Shown here: positions 52,081 through 60,791 of the stretch, one piece after another
Position numbering within the stretch: the first letter of the stretch is position 1
Layout: each line of letters opens with the position of its first letter
Origin: Pseudomonas arsenicoxydans
Lineage (GTDB): Bacteria > Pseudomonadota > Gammaproteobacteria > Pseudomonadales > Pseudomonadaceae
Direction: 5' to 3'
DNA length: 64,000 nucleotides
NCBI RefSeq assembly: GCF_006438915.1
Contig: NZ_RCZE01000002.1
Span: 189,144 to 253,143 of the forward strand
Notes under the pieces: model-generated
Database searches by the model: none
What the model saw: the letters and a program-made list of their open reading frames with translations, nothing else
What the model was told of the DNA's origin: nothing
Program-made: the position numbers and the translations under genes

Positions 52081-54363
52081 ATGGAGTGGCTTGGTCTGCA
52101 TTTCATTACCGAGCTACCAGAGAGCGGGCAATTCATACTCAATTGCGCGCATGACCCTTTTCTGGTGCTGCTGGCTTATGTGGTGGCGTGTGTTGGCTGC
52201 TTTGCCACGCTGGACATGGCAGAGCGTGTGGCGCATGCGGAAAACCCGGCCTCGCAACGCCGTTGGCGCTGGGTCGGCAGCGGGTGCCTGGCGGGCGGCA
52301 TCTGGGCCATGCACTTTATCGGCATGCTGGCGTTCCAGGCACCTGTCGATATTCACTACCAACTCCCCGTCACTCTGATTTCACTGTCAATCGCCCTGTG
52401 TGCGGCGTGGCTGGTGATGCACACCCTGAGTCTCCCCGACCTGAATGTCCGGCATTGCCTCAAGGCTTCCGTGTGGGTCGGGCTGGGCATTACCGCCATG
52501 CACTACGTGGGCATGGCTTCGATGCATTCGAGTGCCACGGCCTACTACCAGCCGGCATTGTTCGCCTTGTCCATCGTCATCGCGATTGGCGCCAGCCTCT
52601 CGGCGCTGTTGCTGTCGCGCTATTTGCGTGACGGCACCGGAATGTTTCACCAGCTACTTAAATACAGCGCCAGCCTCCTCCTTGGCGCCGGCATCCTGAG
52701 CATGCACTTCACCGGCATGGCTGCCTTCAATCTGGTGGTGCCCCGCGATAGCGTCATGGCGCCGGCCGGTGAACACAGTCATCTGCAACTGGCGTTGACG
52801 GTGGCGGTCATGACGCTGCTGATCATCGGCAGCAGCATCAGCGCGGCACTGGCGGACAAGAAGCTGCAACACAAGGAGCGTGATCTGCAGCGGGTCAATT
52901 CGCTGCTCAGCCAACTGGATCAGGCGCGCCTGTCGCTGCAACAAGTGGCGCATTACGACGCCTTGACCAACCTGATCAACCGTCGCGGCTTCAATCAGAT
53001 ATTCGCTGAGAAACTGATCGAGAAGACCAATGAAGGCGGCATGCTCGCGGTGATGTTCCTCGACATCGACCACTTCAAGCGCATCAACGACAGCCTTGGC
53101 CACGACGCGGGCGATGAGCTGCTCAAGGTGCTGGCCGGACATATCAAGAGTTCGGTGCGCAGCCACAACGATGTCGTGGCCCGATTTGGCGGTGACGAAT
53201 TCTGCATTCTCATCGGCCTGAACGATCCCGAAGAAGCGCAGCACATGGCCCAGCGCATCATGCTGAAAATGAAGGAGCCCATCGAGCTCTCCGGGCGCAA
53301 CATGGTCATGACCACCAGTATCGGCATCAGCCTGTTCCCCCAAGATGGCAGGACCTGTGAAGAACTATTGAAGAACGCCGACCTGGCGCTGTACCAGTCC
53401 AAGGACGATGGCCGCAACGGCCTGAATTTTTTCAGCTCCATTCTCAAAACCCGCGCCACGATGGAGCTGCAACTCGAAGAGGAACTGCGGCACGCGTTGC
53501 GTAAAGACAATGAGTTGATGTTGTATTACCAGCCGATCTTCGACCTGAAAACCGGCCAGGTCAGCAAGCTCGAAGCCCTGGTTCGCTGGCAACACCCGGT
53601 TCACGGTTTGCTGGCGCCTGATCGGTTTATCGCCATTGCCGAGGCGAACGGCCTTATCCGCGAACTCGACAACTGGGTGCTGCGCAAAGCCTGCGAAGAC
53701 CTGGGTGAACTGTCCCGCCACGGCTGCGAAGAACTGAAGATCGCCGTGAACTGCTCACCGCTGAACCTTGCGCGTGAAGAGCTGGCCGACGAAATCGAAC
53801 TTGCACTGCGCGCCTCCGGTGTAGCGCCACATCGGCTGGAGCTGGAAGTCACCGAAAATGCGCTGATGGGCAACCTCGCCAACACGTTGGTGCTGCTGCG
53901 GCAGATTCGTGCCCTCGGGGTCTCGTTGTCGATCGATGACTTCGGTACCGGTTATTCGTCCCTGGCCTACCTCAAGCGCCTGCCGCTGAACACGCTGAAG
54001 ATCGACCGCTCGTTTATCCAGGACATTCCCAAAGCGGCCCAGGACATGGAGATCGTCCAGGCCATTATCGTCATGGCCCACAGCCTGCATTTGCAGGTGG
54101 TCACCGAAGGCGTCGAAACCTTTGAGCAGTACGATTTTCTCGAACGCCTGGGCTGTGACTTTGTTCAGGGCTACCTGCTCAGTCGTCCGGTGCCGCTGGC
54201 CGATTTGCGTCCGGTGCTGAACGAAATCAACCAGCGCCGGCATTCGTGCAACGTCACACCGTTGAGCCTGGCTCGCGGTACATCTGCACTAACGTCGATG
54301 GATCTTTTTCCAGGAAGCCCTGGCTCCCATGCAGTCGCATCAGTTGCGCAGCCAACCCGCTGA
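52081..54363 (+). CDS. nbdA: MHYT-GGDEF-EAL cyclic-di-GMP enzyme, NbdA-like
   Basis: This 760-residue membrane protein has seven N-terminal helices with three MHYT repeats (MHFIGM 77-82, MHYVGM 140-145, MHFTGM 208-213), proposed to bind copper and sense NO or O2. A GGDEF domain (about 285-450) with intact GGDEF (370-374) follows; it lacks a canonical RxxD inhibitory site (SHND is present). The EAL domain (about 470-715) has EAL 498-500, TEN, DDFGTG and EGVET, so the phosphodiesterase residues are intact. Gene neighbours (rapA, YkgJ, hydroxyacid dehydrogenase) match P. aeruginosa nbdA. ATG 52081 is my choice; ATG 52060 is possible. The last 37 codons overlap the convergent gene. Confidence 0.85.
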   Translation: MEWLGLHFITELPESGQFILNCAHDPFLVLLAYVVACVGCFATLDMAERVAHAENPASQRRWRWVGSGCLAGGIWAMHFIGMLAFQAPVDIHYQLPVTLISLSIALCAAWLVMHTLSLPDLNVRHCLKASVWVGLGITAMHYVGMASMHSSATAYYQPALFALSIVIAIGASLSALLLSRYLRDGTGMFHQLLKYSASLLLGAGILSMHFTGMAAFNLVVPRDSVMAPAGEHSHLQLALTVAVMTLLIIGSSISAALADKKLQHKERDLQRVNSLLSQLDQARLSLQQVAHYDALTNLINRRGFNQIFAEKLIEKTNEGGMLAVMFLDIDHFKRINDSLGHDAGDELLKVLAGHIKSSVRSHNDVVARFGGDEFCILIGLNDPEEAQHMAQRIMLKMKEPIELSGRNMVMTTSIGISLFPQDGRTCEELLKNADLALYQSKDDGRNGLNFFSSILKTRATMELQLEEELRHALRKDNELMLYYQPIFDLKTGQVSKLEALVRWQHPVHGLLAPDRFIAIAEANGLIRELDNWVLRKACEDLGELSRHGCEELKIAVNCSPLNLAREELADEIELALRASGVAPHRLELEVTENALMGNLANTLVLLRQIRALGVSLSIDDFGTGYSSLAYLKRLPLNTLKIDRSFIQDIPKAAQDMEIVQAIIVMAHSLHLQVVTEGVETFEQYDFLERLGCDFVQGYLLSRPVPLADLRPVLNEINQRRHSCNVTPLSLARGTSALTSMDLFPGSPGSHAVASVAQPTR

Positions 54364-55150
54364 GTGGCGTGGCCGAACCCTGTTCGCGGGAAAATTTCAC
54401 GGCGGTGTCGAGGTCTTTGAGCAGCGTGCGCACATGCCATTTCACCGGTTCAAATTGGCTATTCGCCATTTGCGGGGCGAGGATCTGCAACGGTTTTGAA
54501 TCGGCAAACCCACCGGCCAGCGCTTCGGCGATCAAACGGGCATCCACCCCGGAACTCTCGGCCAACGCCACCACTTCGGCAATAACCAGCGCATTGCACG
54601 CCACGATCATCTGATTGCACGCCTTGGTCACCTGCCCGGCCCCGACGCCGCCCATGTGGGTGACTCGCTGGCCCAGGGTCAGCAACAGCGGACGCACTCG
54701 CTGCAGATCCGCGGCTTCGCCACCCACCATGATCGCCAGGCTGCCAGCCTCGGCGCCGACCACGCCGCCGGACACCGGTGCATCCAGCCAACTCATGCCG
54801 GTGCTGTCGATCAGTTGTTTGGCCATTTCGCGTGTAGCGCTGGGTTCCAGGCTGGAAAAATCCACCAGCAACTGCGCGCTTTTCGCCCCAGAGGCCACCC
54901 CGGCCGGGCCAAACACCACCTCACGCACCACCGCGGTGTCCGCCAGGCACAGCAGGACGATGTCGGCGTGCTGGCACAACTCAGCAGGGGTTGCCACTTG
55001 TCGGGCACCGGCCTCCACCAACGGCGCGCACTTGGCCGGGTTGCGGTTCCACACGGTCAACGGATAGCCCGCGGCCAGCAGGCGCCGACACATGGGCAGG
55101 CCCATCAGGCCAATTCCGGCGAACCCCAACGAAGGTAGCGTTGACATCAT
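54254..55150 (-). CDS. Beta-hydroxyacid dehydrogenase (3-hydroxyisobutyrate dehydrogenase family)
   Basis: This 298-residue NAD(P)-dependent oxidoreductase has Rossmann motif GFAGIGLMGLPMCRRLLAAG (9-28), the substrate-binding signature DAPVSGGVVGAEAGSLAIMVGG (about 118-139) and the catalytic lysine in GQVTKACNQMIV. The exact substrate is unknown (3-hydroxyisobutyrate, tartronate semialdehyde or succinic semialdehyde type). AAAGGAGG is just upstream of tandem ATGs at 55150 and 55147. Its 3' end overlaps nbdA by 110 bp, tail to tail. Confidence 0.85.
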   Translation of the reverse strand: MMSTLPSLGFAGIGLMGLPMCRRLLAAGYPLTVWNRNPAKCAPLVEAGARQVATPAELCQHADIVLLCLADTAVVREVVFGPAGVASGAKSAQLLVDFSSLEPSATREMAKQLIDSTGMSWLDAPVSGGVVGAEAGSLAIMVGGEAADLQRVRPLLLTLGQRVTHMGGVGAGQVTKACNQMIVACNALVIAEVVALAESSGVDARLIAEALAGGFADSKPLQILAPQMANSQFEPVKWHVRTLLKDLDTAVKFSREQGSATPLSGLAAQLMRLHGSQGFLEKDPSTLVQMYREPGSTV

Positions 55151-55346
55151 TTAGCCTCCTTTTGATTAAAGATCGCCGAATATTGGCCGATCCATCATGA
55201 CTAAGGAAAGGATTCCACCCACTGCTGCTCAGGCGAGTCCCTGAGACTTTGGCCAAATACGCGCAAAAAAAAGACGCGAGATCCCATTCCGTGAAGGTTT
55301 GACGACAGTTGTCGCTCAGCCAACCAGTCCAGGTAGATGGCGCCCA

Positions 55347-57548
55347 ATGACTTCTAAAAATAACCCGGCCGCTACGGTCTCCGATCTGACTCTGAGCCCC
55401 GCGGCGAACAGCCCCTCATCGTCGAAGCCATTGACCCCGACGCGCCCGCTGGCCACTCAGCAATACCTGTATTTCACTGAAACCAATACTGACCGTATCC
55501 TCGATAACCTCGATGGCCTGCGCGACATGGTGTTCCCGCGCCCGCCCCATCTGGAAGGCGCCAGCGAACAGCACAACGACCAGGAATTCCCGTCGGTGTG
55601 CCTGATCGGTCTCGGTCGTTGCGGCTCGAACATTGCCCTGGACGTCGCGGAGCTGGTGTACAACGCCCGCAAGTTCTACCTCAATGAATTCAATAACGAA
55701 GACCGTCTGTCGCCGGACAAACGCTTTGCGGAAAAGGGCTACAGCCCGGCGCAATGGATTCGTAACAACCTGCGCCTGGGCAGCAACAAGGGCGCCAAAC
55801 CGGTGTTCCTGGTGGAACCGCTGGTGATGCTTGGTGACCTCGACAAAGACATTGCCGGTCGCATCCGTTTCTCGCGCAAGGGCGAAAAAAGCGGTTTCCT
55901 GCGCGACTACAGCAAAATGAAAATCATGGACTTGTCGGAAGTCCACGCCGGTGGTGCCGGTAACGCGCCGATTCTCGGTCAGTACCTGGCCAAGATCATC
56001 CTGAACAAGGACACCCAGCGTTTCTCCAGCCCTGACTGGAAGATGATTCACTCGTACCTGATCGACAGCTGCGGGATCAAGGCCAACCAGTCGCGCCTGT
56101 ATTTCTCGATCTTCAGTGCCGGCGGCGGTACCGGTTCGGGCATGGCCTCGGAATTCGGCCTGGCCCAGCAGCACTCGTACATGAACAAGACGTTCGACAC
56201 CAAGCCGATGGACGAACATGACGGCAAGAGCGGTCATTCCTTCGTTTTCGAGCCGATTTTCACCAGCGGCATTTGCGTACTGCCGAACATTTCCGATCAC
56301 CGCAGCGAAATGTCCGAGGCGCTGCACATCAATGCCGGTCGCCTGCTGTGTAAATACCTGTCGGAAGAGTGGGACTTCTCCTACAACTTCGACAACGAAG
56401 ACAGCAGCGAAGCCAGCGTCATGGGCCGTATCCGCCCATGGAACGCCATGATGCTGATCTCCAACGACATCATGCGTTATGCCGAAGAAAGCGATGACGG
56501 CAACATCCAGAACATTGACGTCAATGCGATGGAAAAACACGCCAACCAATACATCTCGCAGCAGATCTTCAACATTCTGACGGCGCAGGCGGTCACGACC
56601 GATTACGACCAGAACTATTTCCGTCGCGCCGGCATCGACATCGGCGAAACCATTCGCCTGGACGCCAACGACCTGTTCATGAGCCTGGCCGGTCCGGTGG
56701 CGATTGCCTACGCCGAGTCCGTGGTGCCGGAAACCCCGCCGCCAAGCAGCGACAAGTTCAAGGTGTTCGAGAAAGAGCCGCAGCGCCTGAACATCGATGA
56801 TTTGTTCTTCCGCTCCATCGACCTGCCGCACTTCAACAAAGTGACCCAGGCGATCGAAGGCATCAGCCTGCTGCCGATCGAGTCCAAGCGCTATCGTGCC
56901 TCGCTTGAGCAGTACAAGAATTCCGGCTACGACGCGGCCGCGTTGCACGACCTGCACTTCTTCAAGAACTGCTCGTCGGTGGTGTCGATCGTTTCGTTGC
57001 CCAAAGACTACAAGTTGTCCTACATGGACTTGAACCGGTTGAAGACTCACCTCAACAGCCTGTTCCCGAACACCACGCTCAAGCGTTACGCACTGGTGAT
57101 CGGCGCCTCGGCCAACTTGTCGCTGACCACCCTGATCGCCAAGAGCCCGTGCCTGTCGGACGATTTCCTGACGCTGATCGTCGCGTTCATCAAGCGCTGC
57201 TTCGCGAAGAACCCGTACCGCTTCGACGAGACGCTGGATAACTCGATCCTCGACTTCATCATCAATGAAGAATTCGACGAAGACCGCATCGACGAATTGC
57301 TCAACGAATTCGAGAACCCGGCGAAGATCCTCGATACCAACTGGTACGCGATCAAACCGATGTACGAGAAGAAGTACCGCGAGCTGATCAACGACAAGGA
57401 CAAGTTTGTCTCGATCAACGACATTCGCCTGTCGCGTGATTGCGTGAAGAAAGCGGTCAAGTACTTGCGTGAGATCTACCGTCACCGCATTGGCAAGACC
57501 AAGGTTATTTCGCTGAATAACCATACGGGCAAGACGTTTACTGTCTGA
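55347..57548 (+). CDS. Large tubulin/FtsZ-like GTPase family protein of unknown role
   Basis: This 733-residue soluble protein has a low-complexity N terminus (1-35) followed by a tubulin-superfamily nucleotide fold: CLIGLGRCGSNIALDVAEL (85-103) as T1, HAGGAGNAPILG (200-211) in the T3 region and the tubulin signature FSAGGGTGSGMASEFGL (256-272). It is roughly twice the size of FtsZ. The C-terminal 350 residues have no feature that I know, apart from a highly acidic stretch (INEEFDEDRIDELLNEFE). This resembles the bacterial Tubulin_2 family (PF13809), whose function is unclear. It appears monocistronic, divergent from the hydroxyacid dehydrogenase gene and followed by a REPIN. ATG 55347 is my start; TTG 55299 is a weaker option. 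Confidence 0.75.
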   Translation: MTSKNNPAATVSDLTLSPAANSPSSSKPLTPTRPLATQQYLYFTETNTDRILDNLDGLRDMVFPRPPHLEGASEQHNDQEFPSVCLIGLGRCGSNIALDVAELVYNARKFYLNEFNNEDRLSPDKRFAEKGYSPAQWIRNNLRLGSNKGAKPVFLVEPLVMLGDLDKDIAGRIRFSRKGEKSGFLRDYSKMKIMDLSEVHAGGAGNAPILGQYLAKIILNKDTQRFSSPDWKMIHSYLIDSCGIKANQSRLYFSIFSAGGGTGSGMASEFGLAQQHSYMNKTFDTKPMDEHDGKSGHSFVFEPIFTSGICVLPNISDHRSEMSEALHINAGRLLCKYLSEEWDFSYNFDNEDSSEASVMGRIRPWNAMMLISNDIMRYAEESDDGNIQNIDVNAMEKHANQYISQQIFNILTAQAVTTDYDQNYFRRAGIDIGETIRLDANDLFMSLAGPVAIAYAESVVPETPPPSSDKFKVFEKEPQRLNIDDLFFRSIDLPHFNKVTQAIEGISLLPIESKRYRASLEQYKNSGYDAAALHDLHFFKNCSSVVSIVSLPKDYKLSYMDLNRLKTHLNSLFPNTTLKRYALVIGASANLSLTTLIAKSPCLSDDFLTLIVAFIKRCFAKNPYRFDETLDNSILDFIINEEFDEDRIDELLNEFENPAKILDTNWYAIKPMYEKKYRELINDKDKFVSINDIRLSRDCVKKAVKYLREIYRHRIGKTKVISLNNHTGKTFTV

Positions 57549-57851
57549 TCCGATACCGCATCGCCCCATTCGCAAGCAAGCCCGCTCCCACATTTAACCG
57601 AGTTCCTCCTGAAGGAATGCGGTCGAATGTGGGAGCGGGCTTGCTCGCGAAGGCGGCATCAGATTCAACACAAATCCAACATCCAGAAACAATTAAGCAG
57701 CTCCCAGGCCGCCCGACAAACTGTTCCCGTTACGTTTACGTCACCGTGATGCTGGCCACGCCTGTGGCCTTTCTCTACGGCAACATGCCATCACGCTACT
57801 CACCTACACACTTTTCCCTGCCCGCTCGACGCACCAAGAAGGCGCAGCGAT
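57549..57851. other. 303-bp intergenic region with REPIN
   Basis: A REPIN occupies 57570-57656. The remaining 195 bp before the DUF2288 gene show no convincing gene or promoter. Confidence 0.6.
57570..57656. repeat. REPIN
   Basis: A reverse arm (57570-57595, one mismatch: TTCGCAAGC) and a forward arm (57626-57656). Confidence 0.9.
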
Positions 57852-58157
57852 TCAGCTCGTCGCCCTTTCCTGGATCAGAATCCACGGCGAAACCACCACG
57901 GCCCACAGCTGCGGGTCACGCTCAAAAAGATCCAGCGCCCGCGTTTCAGACAGCTTGGCGACCTGGTCGGCAGCCAGCCAGGCGGCCACTTTCTCGCCTT
58001 CGTCAGTAGCCACAGCCTCGGCAGCAGCAATCAAATCCAGACCGGGGTCGACCCACAATAGGGCACCCCTGGCGAAGAACGGCTCCAACTCTTTCCAGGT
58101 AATAGATGCGGTTTCACCAAGCAGCTTGGCATAGAGGGTGCTAGGTTCTTGAGTCAT
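57852..58157 (-). CDS. DUF2288 family protein
   Basis: This 101-residue cytoplasmic protein of the DUF2288 type carries LYAKLLGETASITWKELEPFFARGALLWVDPGLDLIAAAEAVATD, which is the conserved core (about 8-52), and LFERDPQLWAVVVSPWILIQER near the end. The function is unknown. It is divergent from braC across 350 bp. ATG 58157 is used; other frames on the opposite strand here are not genes. Confidence 0.8.
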   Translation of the reverse strand: MTQEPSTLYAKLLGETASITWKELEPFFARGALLWVDPGLDLIAAAEAVATDEGEKVAAWLAADQVAKLSETRALDLFERDPQLWAVVVSPWILIQERATS

Positions 58158-58507
58158 GGGTCCTGTCCGGAAAAGAAATCGACGCGAATGATAACGTCGG
58201 TGGTCCGCCAGAAAAACCCGGTTGCAATTGAGTCACCGATTGAAAAGAGCAGAAAAGCCAAGGAATGCCGCTGAATCAAGCAATTAGCCAGCTAACATCC
58301 CGCCGCTATTCTGTCTTTTTCTTTCAAAAAAGCGACACCCTCAGGTTTTGCCCCCCGGCGCTAGCTTCCCAGGCTAACAATTGGCGCTCTACACTGTACC
58401 GGTACAGTTGCCGGGGGCATTTTCCGGAGGATATCGAAGATATCTGACCCGGTTCTGCTGCTACGGCGCCAGGACTATAAAAACTACAACAGTAAGAGTG
58501 GAGCACT
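58158..58507. other. 350-bp divergent region between the DUF2288 gene and braC
   Basis: The region carries a perfect 14-bp palindrome and a duplicated GATATC element upstream of braC, described separately. No small gene was seen. Confidence 0.6.
58394..58445. promoter_or_regulatory. Candidate operator of the bra operon
   Basis: CTGTACCGGTACAG (58394-58407) is a perfect palindrome. GATATC-GAA-GATATC (58431-58445) repeats a self-complementary hexamer. Both lie 63-114 bp before the braC start, where a repressor or Lrp/BraR-type regulator could act (inference). Confidence 0.45.
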
Positions 58508-59635
58508 ATGACTAAGGCTACTAAGCAGATTTCCAAACTGTTTGCCGCTATGGTTCTGGCCGGGGTTGCCAGCCATTCGTTCGCAGCTGACACCATCAAG
58601 ATCGGCATCGCCGGCCCTAAGACCGGTCCTGTAGCCCAATACGGCGACATGCAGTTCAGTGGCGCCAAAATGGCCATCGAACAAATCAACGCCAAAGGTG
58701 GCGTAGACGGCAAGAAACTCGAAGCCGTTGAATACGATGACGCCTGTGATCCGAAACAAGCGGTAGCGGTCGCGAACAAAGTCGTCAACGACGGCGTCAA
58801 GTTCGTGGTCGGTCACCTGTGCTCCAGCTCCACTCAACCGGCTTCGGACATCTACGAAGACGAAGGCGTGATCATGATCACCCCGGCTGCCACCAGCCCG
58901 GACATCACCGCTCGTGGTTACAAAATGGTGTTCCGCACCATCGGTCTGGACAGCGCCCAGGGCCCTGCCGCCGGTAACTACATCGCTGATCACGTCAAAC
59001 CGAAAATCGTTGCTGTTCTGCACGACAAACAGCAATACGGTGAAGGCATCGCCACCGCCGTGAAGAAAACCCTGGAAGGCAAAGGCGTCAAGGTTGCCGT
59101 GTTCGAAGGCATCAACGCCGGCGACAAGGACTTCTCCTCGATCATCGCCAAGCTCAAGCAAGCCAACGTCGACTTCGTCTACTACGGCGGCTACCACCCG
59201 GAGCTGGGTCTGATCCTGCGTCAATCCCAGGAAAAAGGCCTGAAAGCCAAGTTCATGGGTCCGGAAGGCGTGGGTAACGACTCCATTTCGCAGATCGCCA
59301 AAGACGCTTCCGAAGGTCTGCTGGTAACCCTGCCGAAATCCTTCGACCAGGATCCGGCCAACGTTGCCCTGGCTGACGCGTTCAAGGCGAAGAAAGAAGA
59401 CCCGAGCGGTCCGTTCGTGTTCCCGGCCTACTCGGCTGTTGAAGTAATTGCCGGTGGTATCGAAGCCGCCAAGAGCGAAGACACAGCCAAAGTGGCTGCT
59501 GCCATCCACGCTGGCACCTTCAAGACCCCGACTGGCGATCTGCAGTTCGACGCCAAGGGCGACTTGAAAGACTTCAAATTTGTGGTTTACGAGTGGCACT
59601 TCGGCAAACCAAAAACTGAAGCTTCGCCTCAGTAA
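58508..59635 (+). CDS. braC: Branched-chain amino acid periplasmic binding protein, BraC
   Basis: This 375-residue periplasmic protein has a Sec signal peptide (LFAAMVLAGVASHSFA, cleavage before ADTIKIG) and the Leu/Ile/Val-binding fold: GIAGPKTGPVAQYGDMQFSGAKMAIEQINAKGGVDGKKL, then VVGHLCSSSTQPASDIYEDEGVIMITPAATSPDIT with the ligand-contacting Ser/Thr residues. It delivers leucine, isoleucine, valine and possibly alanine or threonine to BraDEFG. It is followed by a strong hairpin and 178 bp more of leader before braD. Confidence 0.93.
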   Translation: MTKATKQISKLFAAMVLAGVASHSFAADTIKIGIAGPKTGPVAQYGDMQFSGAKMAIEQINAKGGVDGKKLEAVEYDDACDPKQAVAVANKVVNDGVKFVVGHLCSSSTQPASDIYEDEGVIMITPAATSPDITARGYKMVFRTIGLDSAQGPAAGNYIADHVKPKIVAVLHDKQQYGEGIATAVKKTLEGKGVKVAVFEGINAGDKDFSSIIAKLKQANVDFVYYGGYHPELGLILRQSQEKGLKAKFMGPEGVGNDSISQIAKDASEGLLVTLPKSFDQDPANVALADAFKAKKEDPSGPFVFPAYSAVEVIAGGIEAAKSEDTAKVAAAIHAGTFKTPTGDLQFDAKGDLKDFKFVVYEWHFGKPKTEASPQ

Positions 59636-59657
59636 GGCCTTGCCTGACTGACTGCCA

Positions 59658-59690
59658 ACAAAGCCCACGGCGTGCCGTGGGCTTTGTTTT
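59658..59690 (+). terminator. Terminator or attenuating hairpin after braC
   Basis: The long stem ACAAAGCCCACGGC/GCCGTGGGCTTTGT and a T-run lie 22 bp after the braC stop but before braD. It probably makes braC mRNA more abundant than braDEFG mRNA. Confidence 0.9.
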
Positions 59691-59709
59691 ACGAACGTTT
59701 TGGGCCGCG

Positions 59710-59804
59710 CTGGCGTGATCCGCCAGTCTCCCCACCTGAAAATCTCAAAACCGTCATCAGCGGTTCGCTGGCAAACCTCGCGTTCGAAGTGGATGCAGAT
59801 CCAC
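59710..59804 (+). other. Structured leader before braD
   Basis: Three small hairpins occur: CTGGCG-TGATC-CGCCAG (59710-59726), AACCG/CGGTT (59749-59765) and GTGGAT-GCAG-ATCCAC (59789-59804). They precede a good ribosome site (AGGAGCGCTGTA) for braD. They may stabilise the downstream RNA after processing. Confidence 0.4.
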
Positions 59805-59867
59805 GGGGCTCGAGCGGGAAAATGACTCCACCAGTGAAATGCGTATCAGGTTTTTAGGAGCGCTGTA

Positions 59868-60791
59868 ATGCCTGACATCTATCACTTTTTCCAACAGCTG
59901 GTTAATGGCCTGACCATTGGCAGCACGTATGCCCTGATCGCCATCGGCTATACGATGGTTTACGGCATCATTGGAATGATCAACTTCGCCCACGGCGAGG
60001 TGTACATGATTGGTTCCTACGTGGCGTTCATCGCCATCGCGGGCCTGTCCATGATGGGACTCGACAGCGTTCCGCTGTTGATGACTGCCGCTTTCCTCGC
60101 GACCATCGTCGTGACCAGTGCCTACGGCTACAGCATCGAACGGATCGCCTACCGCCCCTTGCGCGGCAGCAACCGTCTGATTCCGCTGATTTCCGCCATC
60201 GGCATGTCGATCTTCCTGCAGAACACGGTTCTGCTGGCGCAAGACTCCAAGGACAAATCCATCCCCAACCTGATCCCTGGGAACTTCACCATCGGGCCAG
60301 GTGGCGCACATGAAGTGCTGATTTCCTACATGCAAATCGTGGTGTTCGTGGTGACCTTCGTCGCCATGCTCGGCCTGACAATGTTCATCTCCCGCTCTCG
60401 CCTGGGTCGCGCCTGCCGTGCCTGTGCCGAAGACATCAAGATGGCCAACCTGCTGGGTATCAACACCAACAACATCATCGCCCTGACCTTCGTCATCGGT
60501 GCTGCACTGGCGGCCATCGCGGCCGTGCTCCTGAGCATGCAGTATGGCGTGATCAACCCGAACGCCGGTTTCCTCGTCGGCCTCAAGGCCTTCACCGCAG
60601 CGGTATTGGGCGGTATCGGCAGCATCCCCGGCGCCATGCTCGGCGGGATCGTGCTGGGGGTAGCGGAAGCCTTTGGTGCCGACATCTTCGGCGACCAGTA
60701 CAAGGACGTCGTGGCTTTCGGTCTATTGGTTCTGGTGTTGTTGTTCCGGCCAACCGGCCTGTTGGGCCGTCCGGAGGTTGAAAAAGTATGA
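59868..60791 (+). CDS. braD: Branched-chain amino acid ABC permease, BraD
   Basis: This 307-residue LivH-type permease has about eight helices. [46 protein letters not shown] at the N terminus and [31 protein letters not shown] near the C terminus are invariant features. It forms the inner-membrane channel with BraE. ATG 59868 follows AGGAGCG. Its stop overlaps the braE start as ATGA. Confidence 0.94.
   Translation: MPDIYHFFQQLVNGLTIGSTYALIAIGYTMVYGIIGMINFAHGEVYMIGSYVAFIAIAGLSMMGLDSVPLLMTAAFLATIVVTSAYGYSIERIAYRPLRGSNRLIPLISAIGMSIFLQNTVLLAQDSKDKSIPNLIPGNFTIGPGGAHEVLISYMQIVVFVVTFVAMLGLTMFISRSRLGRACRACAEDIKMANLLGINTNNIIALTFVIGAALAAIAAVLLSMQYGVINPNAGFLVGLKAFTAAVLGGIGSIPGAMLGGIVLGVAEAFGADIFGDQYKDVVAFGLLVLVLLFRPTGLLGRPEVEKV

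Noticed and set aside
55416..57593. 725-codon open frame antisense to the tubulin-like gene
   Set aside because: The plus-strand frame has the tubulin signature and natural composition; the antisense product has neither, and its start lies in a REP arm.
57617..58009. 130-codon plus-strand frame before the DUF2288 gene
   Set aside because: It begins in a REP arm and overlaps the DUF2288 gene antisense; the translation is low complexity.
59672..59857. 61-codon frame between braC and braD
   Set aside because: It starts within the terminator stem, has no ribosome site and covers the hairpin leader.
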